Origin: an uncultured Tissierellia bacterium
Lineage (GTDB): Bacteria > Bacillota > Clostridia > Tissierellales > Peptoniphilaceae
DNA: 6,326 bases
Direction of reading: 5' to 3'
Assembly: GCA_947278105.1 (NCBI GenBank)
Contig: CAMYOR010000058.1
Span: 1-6,326 of the forward strand
Below the pieces are notes generated by a model, which did not search any database, had not been told where the DNA came from, and saw nothing but the letters and a program-made list of their open reading frames with translations. The translations under genes were made by a program, and so were the position numbers. This document shows positions 1 through 5,682 of this stretch, in pieces. Every line of letters begins with the position of its first letter. The stretch's first letter is position 1.

Positions 1-1013
1 GCGCTCATGGGCTCTCCCTGGGACCCGGTAATAAGAAGGCAGATCTGAGAAGGCTTAAAATTCTTAACATCGTTGATATCCACCAGGGTGTCTTTTTTGA
101 CTTTTAAGTAACCCAGCTGACCCGCAATGGCAACGTTATTGAGCATAGACCTCCCGGAAAGGGCAACCTTTCGGTGGTTGCTCTCCGCTGCCCAGATAAT
201 CTGCTGGACCCGGTGCATATTGGAGGCAAAGGTGGCGACAATAATCCGATCTTTGGCCTGGGCAAAAATTTCCCGAAAGGTATCTCCTACGGTCTTTTCA
301 CTCATTGTATAACCCGGATGCTGGACGTTTGTTGAATCCGAGTAAAGGGCCAGGACCCCTTCTTGACCCAGCCTTGCCAGGGCAGCGAGGTCCGTTGGCT
401 CGTTATCGATCGGGGTAAAGTCAAATTTAAAGTCTCCGGTAAAAAGAATCGTCCCTACCGGGTTATGGACAGCAATCGCACAGGCATCGGGGATGGAGTG
501 GGCAACCCGAATAAATTCGCAGTCAAAGGGTCCCAACTTTAAATGATCGCCGGCGCGGACATATTTAATCGCCGCTGGATTAATCCCATGCTCTTCGAAC
601 TTGCTGGCCAAAAGTCCGCCCGTAAGACGGGTGCAGTAAACGCTGACGGGAATTTCCTTTAAAATATAAGGAACAGCCCCGTAGTGGTCTTCATGCCCAT
701 GGGTCAGAAGAATGCCCCGGAGCTTTTCCCTGTTTTTTTCAACGTAGGAAACATCCGGAATTACCGTATCGACGCCCGGCATCGTTTCATCCGGAAAGGT
801 CAACCCACAGTCGATCATGATCATGTCTTCTCCGTACTGGACAAGGCACATATTCTTCCCGATTTCCTTCAGTCCGCCCAGGGGGATAATTTTCAGCTTT
901 TCCGAACTTTTCCCCTTTGCAGATACCGACTCCGACCTTGGGATATAGGCCTTTCTTACTGGCCTTCTTAGCCCTTTTGAAGGCCGGTCTTTAATTGTTT
1001 TCTTATGATACAC
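1..1013 (-). CDS. rnj: Ribonuclease J, N-terminal part (runs off the left edge)
   Basis: Metallo-beta-lactamase/beta-CASP ribonuclease with 5'-3' exonuclease and endonuclease activity, central to mRNA decay and rRNA maturation in Bacillota; cytoplasmic. 337 residues are visible of a family that is usually about 550-600. Visible landmarks: the fold start IPLGGLKEIGKN (res 43-54), the zinc motif HGHEDH (105-110), the ligand-bearing AHSIPD (171-176, His172), GDFKFDF (193-199, Asp194), SDSTN (225-229), the beta-CASP stretch FASNMHRVQQ (262-271), and TGSQGEPMS at the edge. The GTG start at 1013-1011 is forced: an in-frame TAG (the stop of the upstream gene) lies two codons before it, and the next ATG falls inside the catalytic fold. 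The Shine-Dalgarno is poor (AGAGGG 14 nt upstream), so translation is probably coupled to the DUF1292 gene. Residues 1-40 form a Lys/Arg-rich tail (13 basic, 3 acidic) absent from B. subtilis RNase J1. I cannot tell J1 from J2, but the intact metal site argues for an active enzyme. Confidence 0.95.
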   Translation of the reverse strand, partial: MYHKKTIKDRPSKGLRRPVRKAYIPRSESVSAKGKSSEKLKIIPLGGLKEIGKNMCLVQYGEDMIMIDCGLTFPDETMPGVDTVIPDVSYVEKNREKLRGILLTHGHEDHYGAVPYILKEIPVSVYCTRLTGGLLASKFEEHGINPAAIKYVRAGDHLKLGPFDCEFIRVAHSIPDACAIAVHNPVGTILFTGDFKFDFTPIDNEPTDLAALARLGQEGVLALYSDSTNVQHPGYTMSEKTVGDTFREIFAQAKDRIIVATFASNMHRVQQIIWAAESNHRKVALSGRSMLNNVAIAGQLGYLKVKKDTLVDINDVKNFKPSQICLLITGSQGEPMS

Positions 1014-1016
1014 TTT

Positions 1017-1274
1017 CTACTCGCTTTCCCTCTGGTCTTCCCGGTCCCGGACAAGATCAAGATAAGCTTCTCTGGCTTCTTCATATTCCTCCTCGTCCTC
1101 AACCGATTCAAAGACCATATCCTCCCCGTCCGGATAAAAGCGAAAGAGGAGAGGATCCTTCCCGCCGGCTTCCTTGAGCCAGCAATAGTCCGTCTCATCT
1201 AAGGTGAAGGAGGCGACAACTTCAAAAGGAATTTGTCTTTGTCCATCATCCAAATAAACCCGTTCACTTTCCAC
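1017..1274 (-). CDS. DUF1292 domain protein (YrzB-like)
   Basis: Small acidic cytoplasmic protein of 85 residues matching the DUF1292 family, whose biochemical role is unknown. The family pattern is visible: a first beta segment FEVVASF (res 17-23), an aromatic beta strand DYCWL (29-33), a second strand LLFRFYPDGEDMVF (42-55), then a Glu-rich helix DEEEYEEAREAYLDLV (60-75). It starts with GTG at 1274, preceded by a strong GGAGG six nt upstream (1281-1285) that lies inside the last codons of ruvX. The gap from the ruvX stop is only one codon (TAA AAG GTG), in the same frame, so coupled translation is likely. Members of this family commonly sit next to ruvX and ireB in Bacillota, which supports the assignment but not a function. 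No signal peptide or membrane segment is seen. Confidence 0.9.
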   Translation of the reverse strand: MESERVYLDDGQRQIPFEVVASFTLDETDYCWLKEAGGKDPLLFRFYPDGEDMVFESVEDEEEYEEAREAYLDLVRDREDQRESE

Positions 1275-1277
1275 CTT

Positions 1278-1694
1278 TTACCTCCGTCTTTTATCCAGCC
1301 AGGTTTGTAAAATAAAAGATGCCGCAATCGCATCAATATAGTCTTTTCTTTTTTCCCGCCGTACTCCGCTCTCGATCAGTACCCTTTCGGCAGATACGGT
1401 CGTCAGCCTTTCGTCCTGATAATAAACAGGCAGGGAAAATCTTTCCTCCAGGGCCTTTCCAAAGGAAAGGGATCGGCGGGCGGATTTTCCAAGGTCATTA
1501 TTCATATGCCGGGGCAAGCCAATCACAATCGCCTCGATTTGCTCTTCCCTGATCAAATTCTCCAGCTTTTCCAAATCTTCTTCGAAGGATTTTCTCTGGA
1601 TCGTCTCTTTTGCCTGGGCAATCAAATAGGAGGGATCGCTGAGGGCGATCCCGATCGTCTTAGTCCCTAAATCGAGTCCCATTGCCCGGCTCAT
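1278..1694 (-). CDS. ruvX: Holliday junction resolvase-like protein RuvX/YqgF
   Basis: RNase H-fold nuclease of the YqgF/RuvX family, described as a putative Holliday junction resolvase and in some species as a factor in 16S rRNA 5' processing; cytoplasmic. 138 residues, the normal family length. Signature motifs are present in order: GLDLGTKTIGIALSD (res 6-20, Asp8), VIGLPRHMNND (58-67), YQDERLTT (92-99, acidic pair 94-95) and KDYIDAIAAS (117-126, Asp121), giving the usual set of acidic catalytic residues. I chose ATG at 1694, with GAGG seven nt upstream. A TTG just before it (1697) would add one residue but sits too close to the ribosome binding site. The position after GLPRHMN is Asn-Asp where Gly-Thr/Ser is more usual. 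It is first in a tight trio with DUF1292 and RNase J and follows an unusual structured leader. Confidence 0.95.
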   Translation of the reverse strand: MSRAMGLDLGTKTIGIALSDPSYLIAQAKETIQRKSFEEDLEKLENLIREEQIEAIVIGLPRHMNNDLGKSARRSLSFGKALEERFSLPVYYQDERLTTVSAERVLIESGVRREKRKDYIDAIAASFILQTWLDKRRR

Positions 1695-1698
1695 CAAA

Positions 1699-1705
1699 CC
1701 ACCTC
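1699..1705 (-). promoter_or_regulatory. Ribosome binding site of ruvX (decides the start)
   Basis: GAGGTGG on the minus strand. The GAGG core is seven nt from ATG (1694) but only four from the in-frame TTG (1697), which favours the ATG. Confidence 0.75.
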
Positions 1706-1723
1706 AAATAATTTTTTTCTCTT

Positions 1724-1734
1724 CTTATGATAAG
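1724..1734. repeat. Odd-centred palindrome CTTATGATAAG
   Basis: Five-bp arms around one central base, next to the 11-bp inverted repeat in the ruvX leader. It could be a protein-binding half of the leader or simply a by-product of the AT-rich sequence; its right arm overlaps the second pairing described for the leader. The shorter string CTTATGATA recurs at 1002-1010, where it encodes the start of RNase J, so its recurrence is probably chance. Confidence 0.3.
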
Positions 1735-1784
1735 GTTCAGGAGAGCCTGCTGTAAACCTCTTTTTATCACTTCCAGGCTCTCCT
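1728..1784 (-). promoter_or_regulatory. Structured leader of ruvX: 11-bp inverted repeat with a competing second pairing
   Basis: On the minus strand AGGAGAGCCTG (1784-1774) and CAGGCTCTCCT (1749-1739) are perfect reverse complements around a 24-nt loop (1773-1750). Within the loop, TGATA (1769-1765) and AGGTT (1759-1755), separated by AAAAG, can pair with AACCT (1737-1733) and TATCA (1732-1728) just beyond the 3' arm. The two pairings interleave. With only one nt joining the 3' arms they are unlikely to coexist fully, so alternative folds are more plausible than a pseudoknot. No T-tract follows, so it is not an intrinsic terminator. I do not recognise a known riboswitch. It could instead be a DNA operator just downstream of the promoter. 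The pairings are seen directly; a regulatory role is inferred. Confidence 0.6.
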
Positions 1785-1790
1785 ATGCAA

Positions 1791-1819
1791 AATATAAGTA
1801 AAATATGATGGATTTAGAA
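1791..1819 (-). promoter_or_regulatory. Possible promoter of the ruvX-DUF1292-rnj unit
   Basis: Inside the AT-rich gap after the ireB terminator, TATATT (1796-1791) could serve as a -10 box, with a weak TTCTAA (1819-1814) 17 nt upstream as -35. Transcription would then start near 1785, right at the first base of the leader inverted repeat. The ireB terminator upstream requires a new promoter here, but the exact hexamers are uncertain because the region is AT-rich throughout. Confidence 0.4.
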
Positions 1820-1834
1820 AAAAATTTTCCAATG

Positions 1835-1866
1835 AAAAACGAAGAATGAGAAAATCTCATTCCTCG
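1835..1866 (-). terminator. Intrinsic terminator of alaS-ireB, overlapping the ireB stop
   Basis: On the minus strand CGAGGAATGAG (1866-1856), loop ATTTT, then CTCATTCTTCG (1850-1840) form an 11-bp stem with one G-U pair, followed directly by five T (1839-1835). The 5' arm contains the last two codons and the TGA stop of ireB, so a ribosome finishing ireB would cover half of the hairpin. Confidence 0.85.
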
Positions 1867-2153
1867 TTCGAGTGACCTTTCGGCAAATCTTCAATGACAT
1901 CCTTTAGGTAATAACTCAAAAGTTCCTCCAGAAGCTCATCCCGGTCAATTTGATGGATGAGCTTCCTGGCCCCGTTATGGGAAGTAATATAAGTGGGATC
2001 TCCCGAAAGAATATAGCCAATCAGTTGGTTTAACGGGGAATATCCCTTTTCCTCCAAAGAATGATAGACATCGGTTAAAATAACCCGCATTTCTTTGCTT
2101 TCATCATCGATAGGGGTAAAAAGCATTGTTTCATCGGTAAAATCTTTTGCCAT
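1857..2153 (-). CDS. ireB: IreB family regulatory phosphoprotein (UPF0297)
   Basis: Small cytoplasmic protein of 98 residues. In Enterococcus faecalis, IreB is phosphorylated by the PASTA-domain Ser/Thr kinase IreK on two threonines near the N-terminus and acts as a negative regulator of cephalosporin resistance. Here the same FTDET segment is present (res 5-9), so Thr6 and Thr9 are the likely phosphosites (three apart, as in the studied protein). The family core is clear: VYHSLEEKGYSPLNQLIGY (29-47), LSGDPTYITSHNGAR (49-63), RDELLEELLSYYL (71-83), followed by an acidic tail. ATG at 2153 has AGGAG six nt upstream. It lies 58 nt after alaS with no terminator between, so the two are probably cotranscribed. 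Its own stop lies inside a terminator hairpin. Its presence implies a PASTA kinase elsewhere in the genome (inference). Confidence 0.95.
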   Translation of the reverse strand: MAKDFTDETMLFTPIDDESKEMRVILTDVYHSLEEKGYSPLNQLIGYILSGDPTYITSHNGARKLIHQIDRDELLEELLSYYLKDVIEDLPKGHSNEE

Positions 2154-2167
2154 CTTTTTCTCCTCTC

Positions 2168-2196
2168 ATTGCAAAAATCATTGATCGCCTTGCAAT
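2168..2196. repeat. Weak inverted repeat between alaS and ireB
   Basis: ATTGCAA (2168-2174) and TTGCAAT (2190-2196) are complementary over seven bp around a 15-nt loop, just upstream of the ireB ribosome binding site. It is AT-rich with no T-tract, so it is not a terminator. It might slightly modulate ireB translation or be chance. Confidence 0.3.
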
Positions 2197-2211
2197 CGAG
2201 CTTTATGGGTA

Positions 2212-4851
2212 TTATTCCTGTTTTTTAAGCTGGCCCCTGATGATTTCCGGGACCAGAGCAAGCGCCGCCTCTATTTTTGAAGGATCCTTGCCCCCTGCGG
2301 TTGCAAAGGTGGCTCTTCCGCCTCCATTTCCGCCGGTGGTTTTCGCAAGGTCTCGGATCATATTTCCTGCGTGTCCGCCTTCTTTTACAAGGGCCTCCGA
2401 GAGAGATACGACCCAAAAAACCTTTCCCTCTTTTTCTGAGGCTAATACAATCCAGCAGCGATTCTTCCCTTCTTTCAGGGCATCGGCAATTTCTTTAAGT
2501 TCGTCCATGGACTTTCCGGGAAGCTTCTCACAAATCACCTCTGCCCCGCCGATGGTCTCCTGATTCTGAGCCAGTTTTTTCGACAGTCTGTCGGCTGCTT
2601 TGGATTCAAAGGAGGCAATTTCTTTTTTAAGATTTTTATTTTCCTCCAGGAGCTGATCCACCTTCTCTTCCACCTGCTCACGGCTTCCCTTTAAAAGGGC
2701 GCCGATCCGCCCAAGCTGATCTTCCATCTCCATATAATGGCGGAACAAGGCTCTGCCGGTTACCGCTTCAATTCGTCTGACTCCGGAAGAGACCCCCTGT
2801 TCGGAAAGGATATGAAAGAGGCCAATTTGCGCGGTGTTCTCGACATGGGTCCCGCCGCAAAGCTCCTTGGAAAAGTCCCCAAAGGAAACTACGCGAACCT
2901 GGTCCTTGTATTTTTCCTCAAAAAGGCCAATGGCTCCCTTCTGTTCTGCTTCCTTTTTATCGAGAATTTCCGTCTTTGCGGGAAGGGCATCAAAGATCGC
3001 CCGATTGACAGCCTCCTCCACCTCTCTAATCTCTTCCTCTGTCAGGGGCTGATAGTGGGTAAAGTCGAAGCGGAAGCGATTTTGATCTACTTCAGAACCT
3101 GCCTGCTTCACATGGGGTCCCAAAACCCGGATGAGGGCGGCATCCAGTAAATGTGTGGCGGAGTGGTTCCGGCGAATATCCTCTCTCCGGTCGGAAGAAA
3201 CTTCGAGATGGACCTTCTCCCCGGTCTCCAGGCATCCACTTTTTACTTCTACCGTATGAAGGAAGTGATCATCTGCATCTTTTTGCACATCGGTGACGAC
3301 CGCTTCCAGAGCATCTTCCTTGAAAACCTGTCCTAGATCTGCCAGCTGGCCGCCGCTTTCTGCGTAGAAGGGCGTCTGATCAAAGAGAACAAGCCCCTTT
3401 TGGCCGGCCTTAAGGTCACTGACTCTTTCTCCATCGACAATAATGCAAAGGACTTTACCGTCTTCTTTTTTATGGTCATATCCAGTAAAGACACTGGCAG
3501 GCTGATCTTTGATATCCAAATCCTTTTTGGCATCCCAGCCTACTCCGCCCTTTCTTGTCCGCCGGGAAAGGTCTCTGCGCTCTTCCATCCGCTGACGGAA
3601 ATCTTCTTCATCGACCTTCATCTCCCTTTTTGCTGCCATTTCAACGGTCAGATCCAGAGGGAAACCATAGGTATCATAGAGTTTAAAGGCATCCTTTCCG
3701 GATAAGACCTTCTCTCCTCTTTTCTTGAGGTCGCTGAGCCGGTCATCCAGCATATCCAGCCCGGTATCAATCGTTTCCTGGAAGGATTCCTCCTCCCGGC
3801 GGATGATGGTATTGATTCTTTTTTGTGCGCTGACAAGCTCCGGGTATTCGTCCTGATAAACAGGAATGATTTTATCGATGGTCCGGGTCAGGATTTCTTC
3901 TTTATTGCCCATTAAATATCCATGGAGGTAGGCCCTCCGGATGATTCTTCGAAGAACATAGCCCCGGCCGACATTAGAGGGCACAATCCCATCGAGCGCC
4001 ATAAATGCAGAGGCTTTTGAATGGTCAATTAAAATTCGGAAAGATTCATCCGCCTTGGGATCCTCCCCATATTTTTTGCCTAAAAGCTGACTAATCTCCT
4101 GACGAAGGGGCTCAAATTCATCAATATCAAAGATGCTGCCCTTATCCTCGCAGACCATGGCCAGGCGTTCCAGGCCCATGCCGGTATCAATATTCGGCTT
4201 TTTAAGAGGAATATAGGTGGTGCCGTCCGGCTGACGGTCAAACTGGGTGAAAACCAGGTTCCAAAGCTCCATGAACCGGTCGTCATTATCCAGGGGGCTG
4301 GTTCCCTCTCCCCACTTTTCTCCTCGGTCAATATGGATCTCAGAGCAGGGACCGCAGGGACCCTGGTCCAGCTCCCAGAAGTTATCTGCTTTACCCATAT
4401 GAAGCATACGTTCTTTGCGAATACCAATATCCTTCGTCCAGAGCTCATAGGCTTCATCATCGTCCTGAAAGACGGTGATCCACATATCTTCTGCCGGAAG
4501 TCCGATGACATGGGTGACAAAATCCCAGGACCAGCGGATCGCTTCTTTTTTAAAATAATCACCAAAAGAAAAATTGCCCAGCATTTCAAAAAAGGTCGCA
4601 TGGCGGGCAGTCTTTCCGACATTTTCCAAGTCCGCCGTACGCATACACCGCTGGGAAGTAACGACCCGGTCCTTTGCCATCTTTTTCTCACCCATAAAAT
4701 AGGGCTTCAATGGGGCCATGCCGGCGTTGATTAAAAGCAGACTGGGATCATGGTCAGGTACCAGGGAAAAGCTTTTTAGCCGGATATGGTCACGTGCTTC
4801 AAAGTAATCAAGAAAGTCTTTGCGCAGTTCGCTAAATCCATATTTTTTCAT
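2212..4851 (-). CDS. alaS: Alanine--tRNA ligase (AlaRS), full length
   Basis: Charges tRNA-Ala with alanine and clears mischarged Ser/Gly-tRNA-Ala; class II synthetase, cytoplasmic, essential. 879 residues, the usual bacterial length. Catalytic domain: SLLLINAGMAPLKPYF (res 37-52), RHATFFEMLGNFSFGDYF (83-100, motif 2), FTQFDR (201-206) and GMGLERL (224-230, motif 3). The editing domain carries both zinc/hydrolysis motifs, HSATH (563-567) and CGGTH (665-669), so editing should be intact. A coiled segment rich in Glu/Lys (about 713-760) leads to the C-terminal DHHA1-type domain with GGHAGNMI (825-832) and GGNGGGRA (840-847). The longest frame opens at GTG 4860, but AGGTGA (4862-4857) overlaps that GTG and is ideally spaced, five nt, from ATG 4851, so I start there. 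It has its own promoter after a terminator and is followed by ireB. There is no T-box leader. No frameshift or missing motif is seen. Confidence 0.97.
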   Translation of the reverse strand: MKKYGFSELRKDFLDYFEARDHIRLKSFSLVPDHDPSLLLINAGMAPLKPYFMGEKKMAKDRVVTSQRCMRTADLENVGKTARHATFFEMLGNFSFGDYFKKEAIRWSWDFVTHVIGLPAEDMWITVFQDDDEAYELWTKDIGIRKERMLHMGKADNFWELDQGPCGPCSEIHIDRGEKWGEGTSPLDNDDRFMELWNLVFTQFDRQPDGTTYIPLKKPNIDTGMGLERLAMVCEDKGSIFDIDEFEPLRQEISQLLGKKYGEDPKADESFRILIDHSKASAFMALDGIVPSNVGRGYVLRRIIRRAYLHGYLMGNKEEILTRTIDKIIPVYQDEYPELVSAQKRINTIIRREEESFQETIDTGLDMLDDRLSDLKKRGEKVLSGKDAFKLYDTYGFPLDLTVEMAAKREMKVDEEDFRQRMEERRDLSRRTRKGGVGWDAKKDLDIKDQPASVFTGYDHKKEDGKVLCIIVDGERVSDLKAGQKGLVLFDQTPFYAESGGQLADLGQVFKEDALEAVVTDVQKDADDHFLHTVEVKSGCLETGEKVHLEVSSDRREDIRRNHSATHLLDAALIRVLGPHVKQAGSEVDQNRFRFDFTHYQPLTEEEIREVEEAVNRAIFDALPAKTEILDKKEAEQKGAIGLFEEKYKDQVRVVSFGDFSKELCGGTHVENTAQIGLFHILSEQGVSSGVRRIEAVTGRALFRHYMEMEDQLGRIGALLKGSREQVEEKVDQLLEENKNLKKEIASFESKAADRLSKKLAQNQETIGGAEVICEKLPGKSMDELKEIADALKEGKNRCWIVLASEKEGKVFWVVSLSEALVKEGGHAGNMIRDLAKTTGGNGGGRATFATAGGKDPSKIEAALALVPEIIRGQLKKQE

Positions 4852-4856
4852 TTTGG

Positions 4857-4862
4857 TCACCT
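4857..4862 (-). promoter_or_regulatory. Ribosome binding site of alaS (decides the start)
   Basis: AGGTGA on the minus strand, five nt before ATG 4851. It contains the GTG that opens the longer frame, so that GTG cannot be both the start and part of the ribosome binding site. Confidence 0.8.
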
Positions 4863-4874
4863 CTTATGGTTAGT

Positions 4875-4883
4875 ATTGTACCA
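4875..4883 (-). promoter_or_regulatory. Extended -10 promoter of alaS
   Basis: TGGTACAAT on the minus strand matches the extended -10 consensus TGnTATAAT with one mismatch. No good -35 lies 16-18 nt upstream, because that zone is the T-tract of the preceding terminator; an extended -10 can compensate. Transcription would start about seven nt downstream, leaving a leader of roughly 15-20 nt before ATG 4851. Confidence 0.65.
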
Positions 4884-4896
4884 CATCCCCGGGGTC

Positions 4897-4927
4897 AAAA
4901 AAATCCACCCGGCGGGCAGGCGGGCGG
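4897..4927 (-). terminator. Intrinsic terminator after the phosphodiesterase gene
   Basis: On the minus strand CCGCCCG (4927-4921), a nine-nt loop, CGGGTGG (4911-4905), then A and seven T (4903-4897). The stem is seven bp with one G-U pair and is GC-rich. It begins about 20 nt after the TAG of the upstream gene and ends about 15 nt before the alaS -10 box, so it separates two transcription units. Confidence 0.85.
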
Positions 4928-4947
4928 AAAAAAAGATGGGAAAGGCT

Positions 4948-5682
4948 CTATTGAACGATTTCTTTTAAGGCCTCGATGGCCAAGGCGGGCTCATTGGTAA
5001 TCAGATGAGAGATCCCCTGGGAAAAAAGCATCTTCATCTCAGAGGGACGGTTGACGGTCCAAGGGTTGATCTCAACCCCGTTTTCCTTTAAGTTTACCCA
5101 GTCCTCTTCGGTCAGGGTTGTAAAAAGAGGGTGGTAAGCCTTCATTCCGTGCTGCCGGCAGTAGGAGCCAGGGCCAAGGAGTGAGCAGCCTGTAAGCGCC
5201 CCGCAGGGGATTTCCGGATCCAGTGATCTGGCCTCCATGAGACTATGGTGATTAAAAGAAGAAAGAATCACCCGATCATTGAGATCCGCCTGATGGATGG
5301 CCAGGATGGTCTTTTCGACTAGACCTGGATAAGGAAGAAGGGAGGTTTTTAGCTCTAGGTTCGCCACAAGGTCCGTGCCCTTAAACCAGGAGAAAAAATC
5401 TTCCAAGCATAGCAAACGGGATCCTTCTTCTATCGTAAAGTCCATATGATTGCAAAAAGAATATTTTTGCAGTTCTTGATAGGTATAATCCTTGACAAAG
5501 CCTTTTCCCTCAGAGGTCCGGTCAATTTTTTCATCATGAATCAACACGATTTTTCCATCTCTGGTCAGCTGTAGGTCTGTTTCGATTCCGTCAACAAAAA
5601 GTTCTTCCGCCTTCTTAAAGGCCAAAAGGGTGTTTTCCGGGTAGAGGGCAGAATAACCCCGGTGGGCCCAAATTTTACACAT
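4948..5682 (-). CDS. Glycerophosphodiester phosphodiesterase (UgpQ-like, cytoplasmic)
   Basis: Hydrolyses glycerophosphodiesters (such as glycerophosphocholine or glycerophosphoglycerol) to sn-glycerol 3-phosphate and an alcohol. 244 residues, normal for the single-domain GDPD family. Motifs: AHRGYSALYPENT (res 6-18, His7/Arg8), DGIETDLQLTRDGKIVLIHD (31-50, with metal ligands Glu34 and Asp36 and catalytic His49), DRTSEGKG (54-61), NLELK (108-112, Glu110), LSSFNH (140-145), NPWTVN (206-211). No signal peptide or membrane segment, so it should act inside the cell on imported substrate. ATG 5682 overlaps the end of the transporter ATPase gene by 8 nt (ATGTGTAA), with only a weak GGGG seven nt upstream, pointing to translational coupling. 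This pairing resembles the ugp arrangement (transporter plus UgpQ). The exact substrate cannot be read from sequence. A terminator follows directly. Confidence 0.93.
   Translation of the reverse strand: MCKIWAHRGYSALYPENTLLAFKKAEELFVDGIETDLQLTRDGKIVLIHDEKIDRTSEGKGFVKDYTYQELQKYSFCNHMDFTIEEGSRLLCLEDFFSWFKGTDLVANLELKTSLLPYPGLVEKTILAIHQADLNDRVILSSFNHHSLMEARSLDPEIPCGALTGCSLLGPGSYCRQHGMKAYHPLFTTLTEEDWVNLKENGVEINPWTVNRPSEMKMLFSQGISHLITNEPALAIEALKEIVQ

Noticed and set aside
127..1552. + strand open frames over the RNase J, DUF1292 and ruvX genes
   Set aside because: They are antisense to well-supported genes and lack family features.
1728..1784. A stable H-type pseudoknot using both pairings in the ruvX leader
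   Set aside because: A single nucleotide would have to span an 11-bp stem, which is sterically implausible; alternative folds or a DNA operator fit better.
1739..1784. The 11-bp inverted repeat as an intrinsic terminator or as terminal repeats of a small mobile element
   Set aside because: No T-tract follows on either strand, and no target-site duplication or second copy is visible in the window.
2147..4734. Several + strand open frames of 60-140 codons opposite alaS
   Set aside because: They lie antisense to a complete, motif-rich synthetase, resemble no family and have no convincing ribosome binding sites; they reflect the codon pattern of alaS.
4852..4860. GTG start of alaS at 4860
   Set aside because: This GTG lies inside the AGGTGA ribosome binding site that is properly spaced for ATG 4851, and nothing suitable lies upstream of it.
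4887..4894. CCCCGGGG palindrome just upstream of the alaS -10 box
   Set aside because: The eight bases do not extend into longer symmetry, so there is no support for an operator beyond position.
4875..4898. TTGACC (4898-4893) as the -35 box of the alaS promoter
   Set aside because: The spacing to TACAAT is only 12 nt, too short for a sigma-A promoter; the extended -10 is the better explanation.
4852..4947. T-box riboswitch in front of alaS
   Set aside because: The gap is under 100 nt, is filled by a terminator and promoter, and contains no specifier loop or recognisable T-box sequence.
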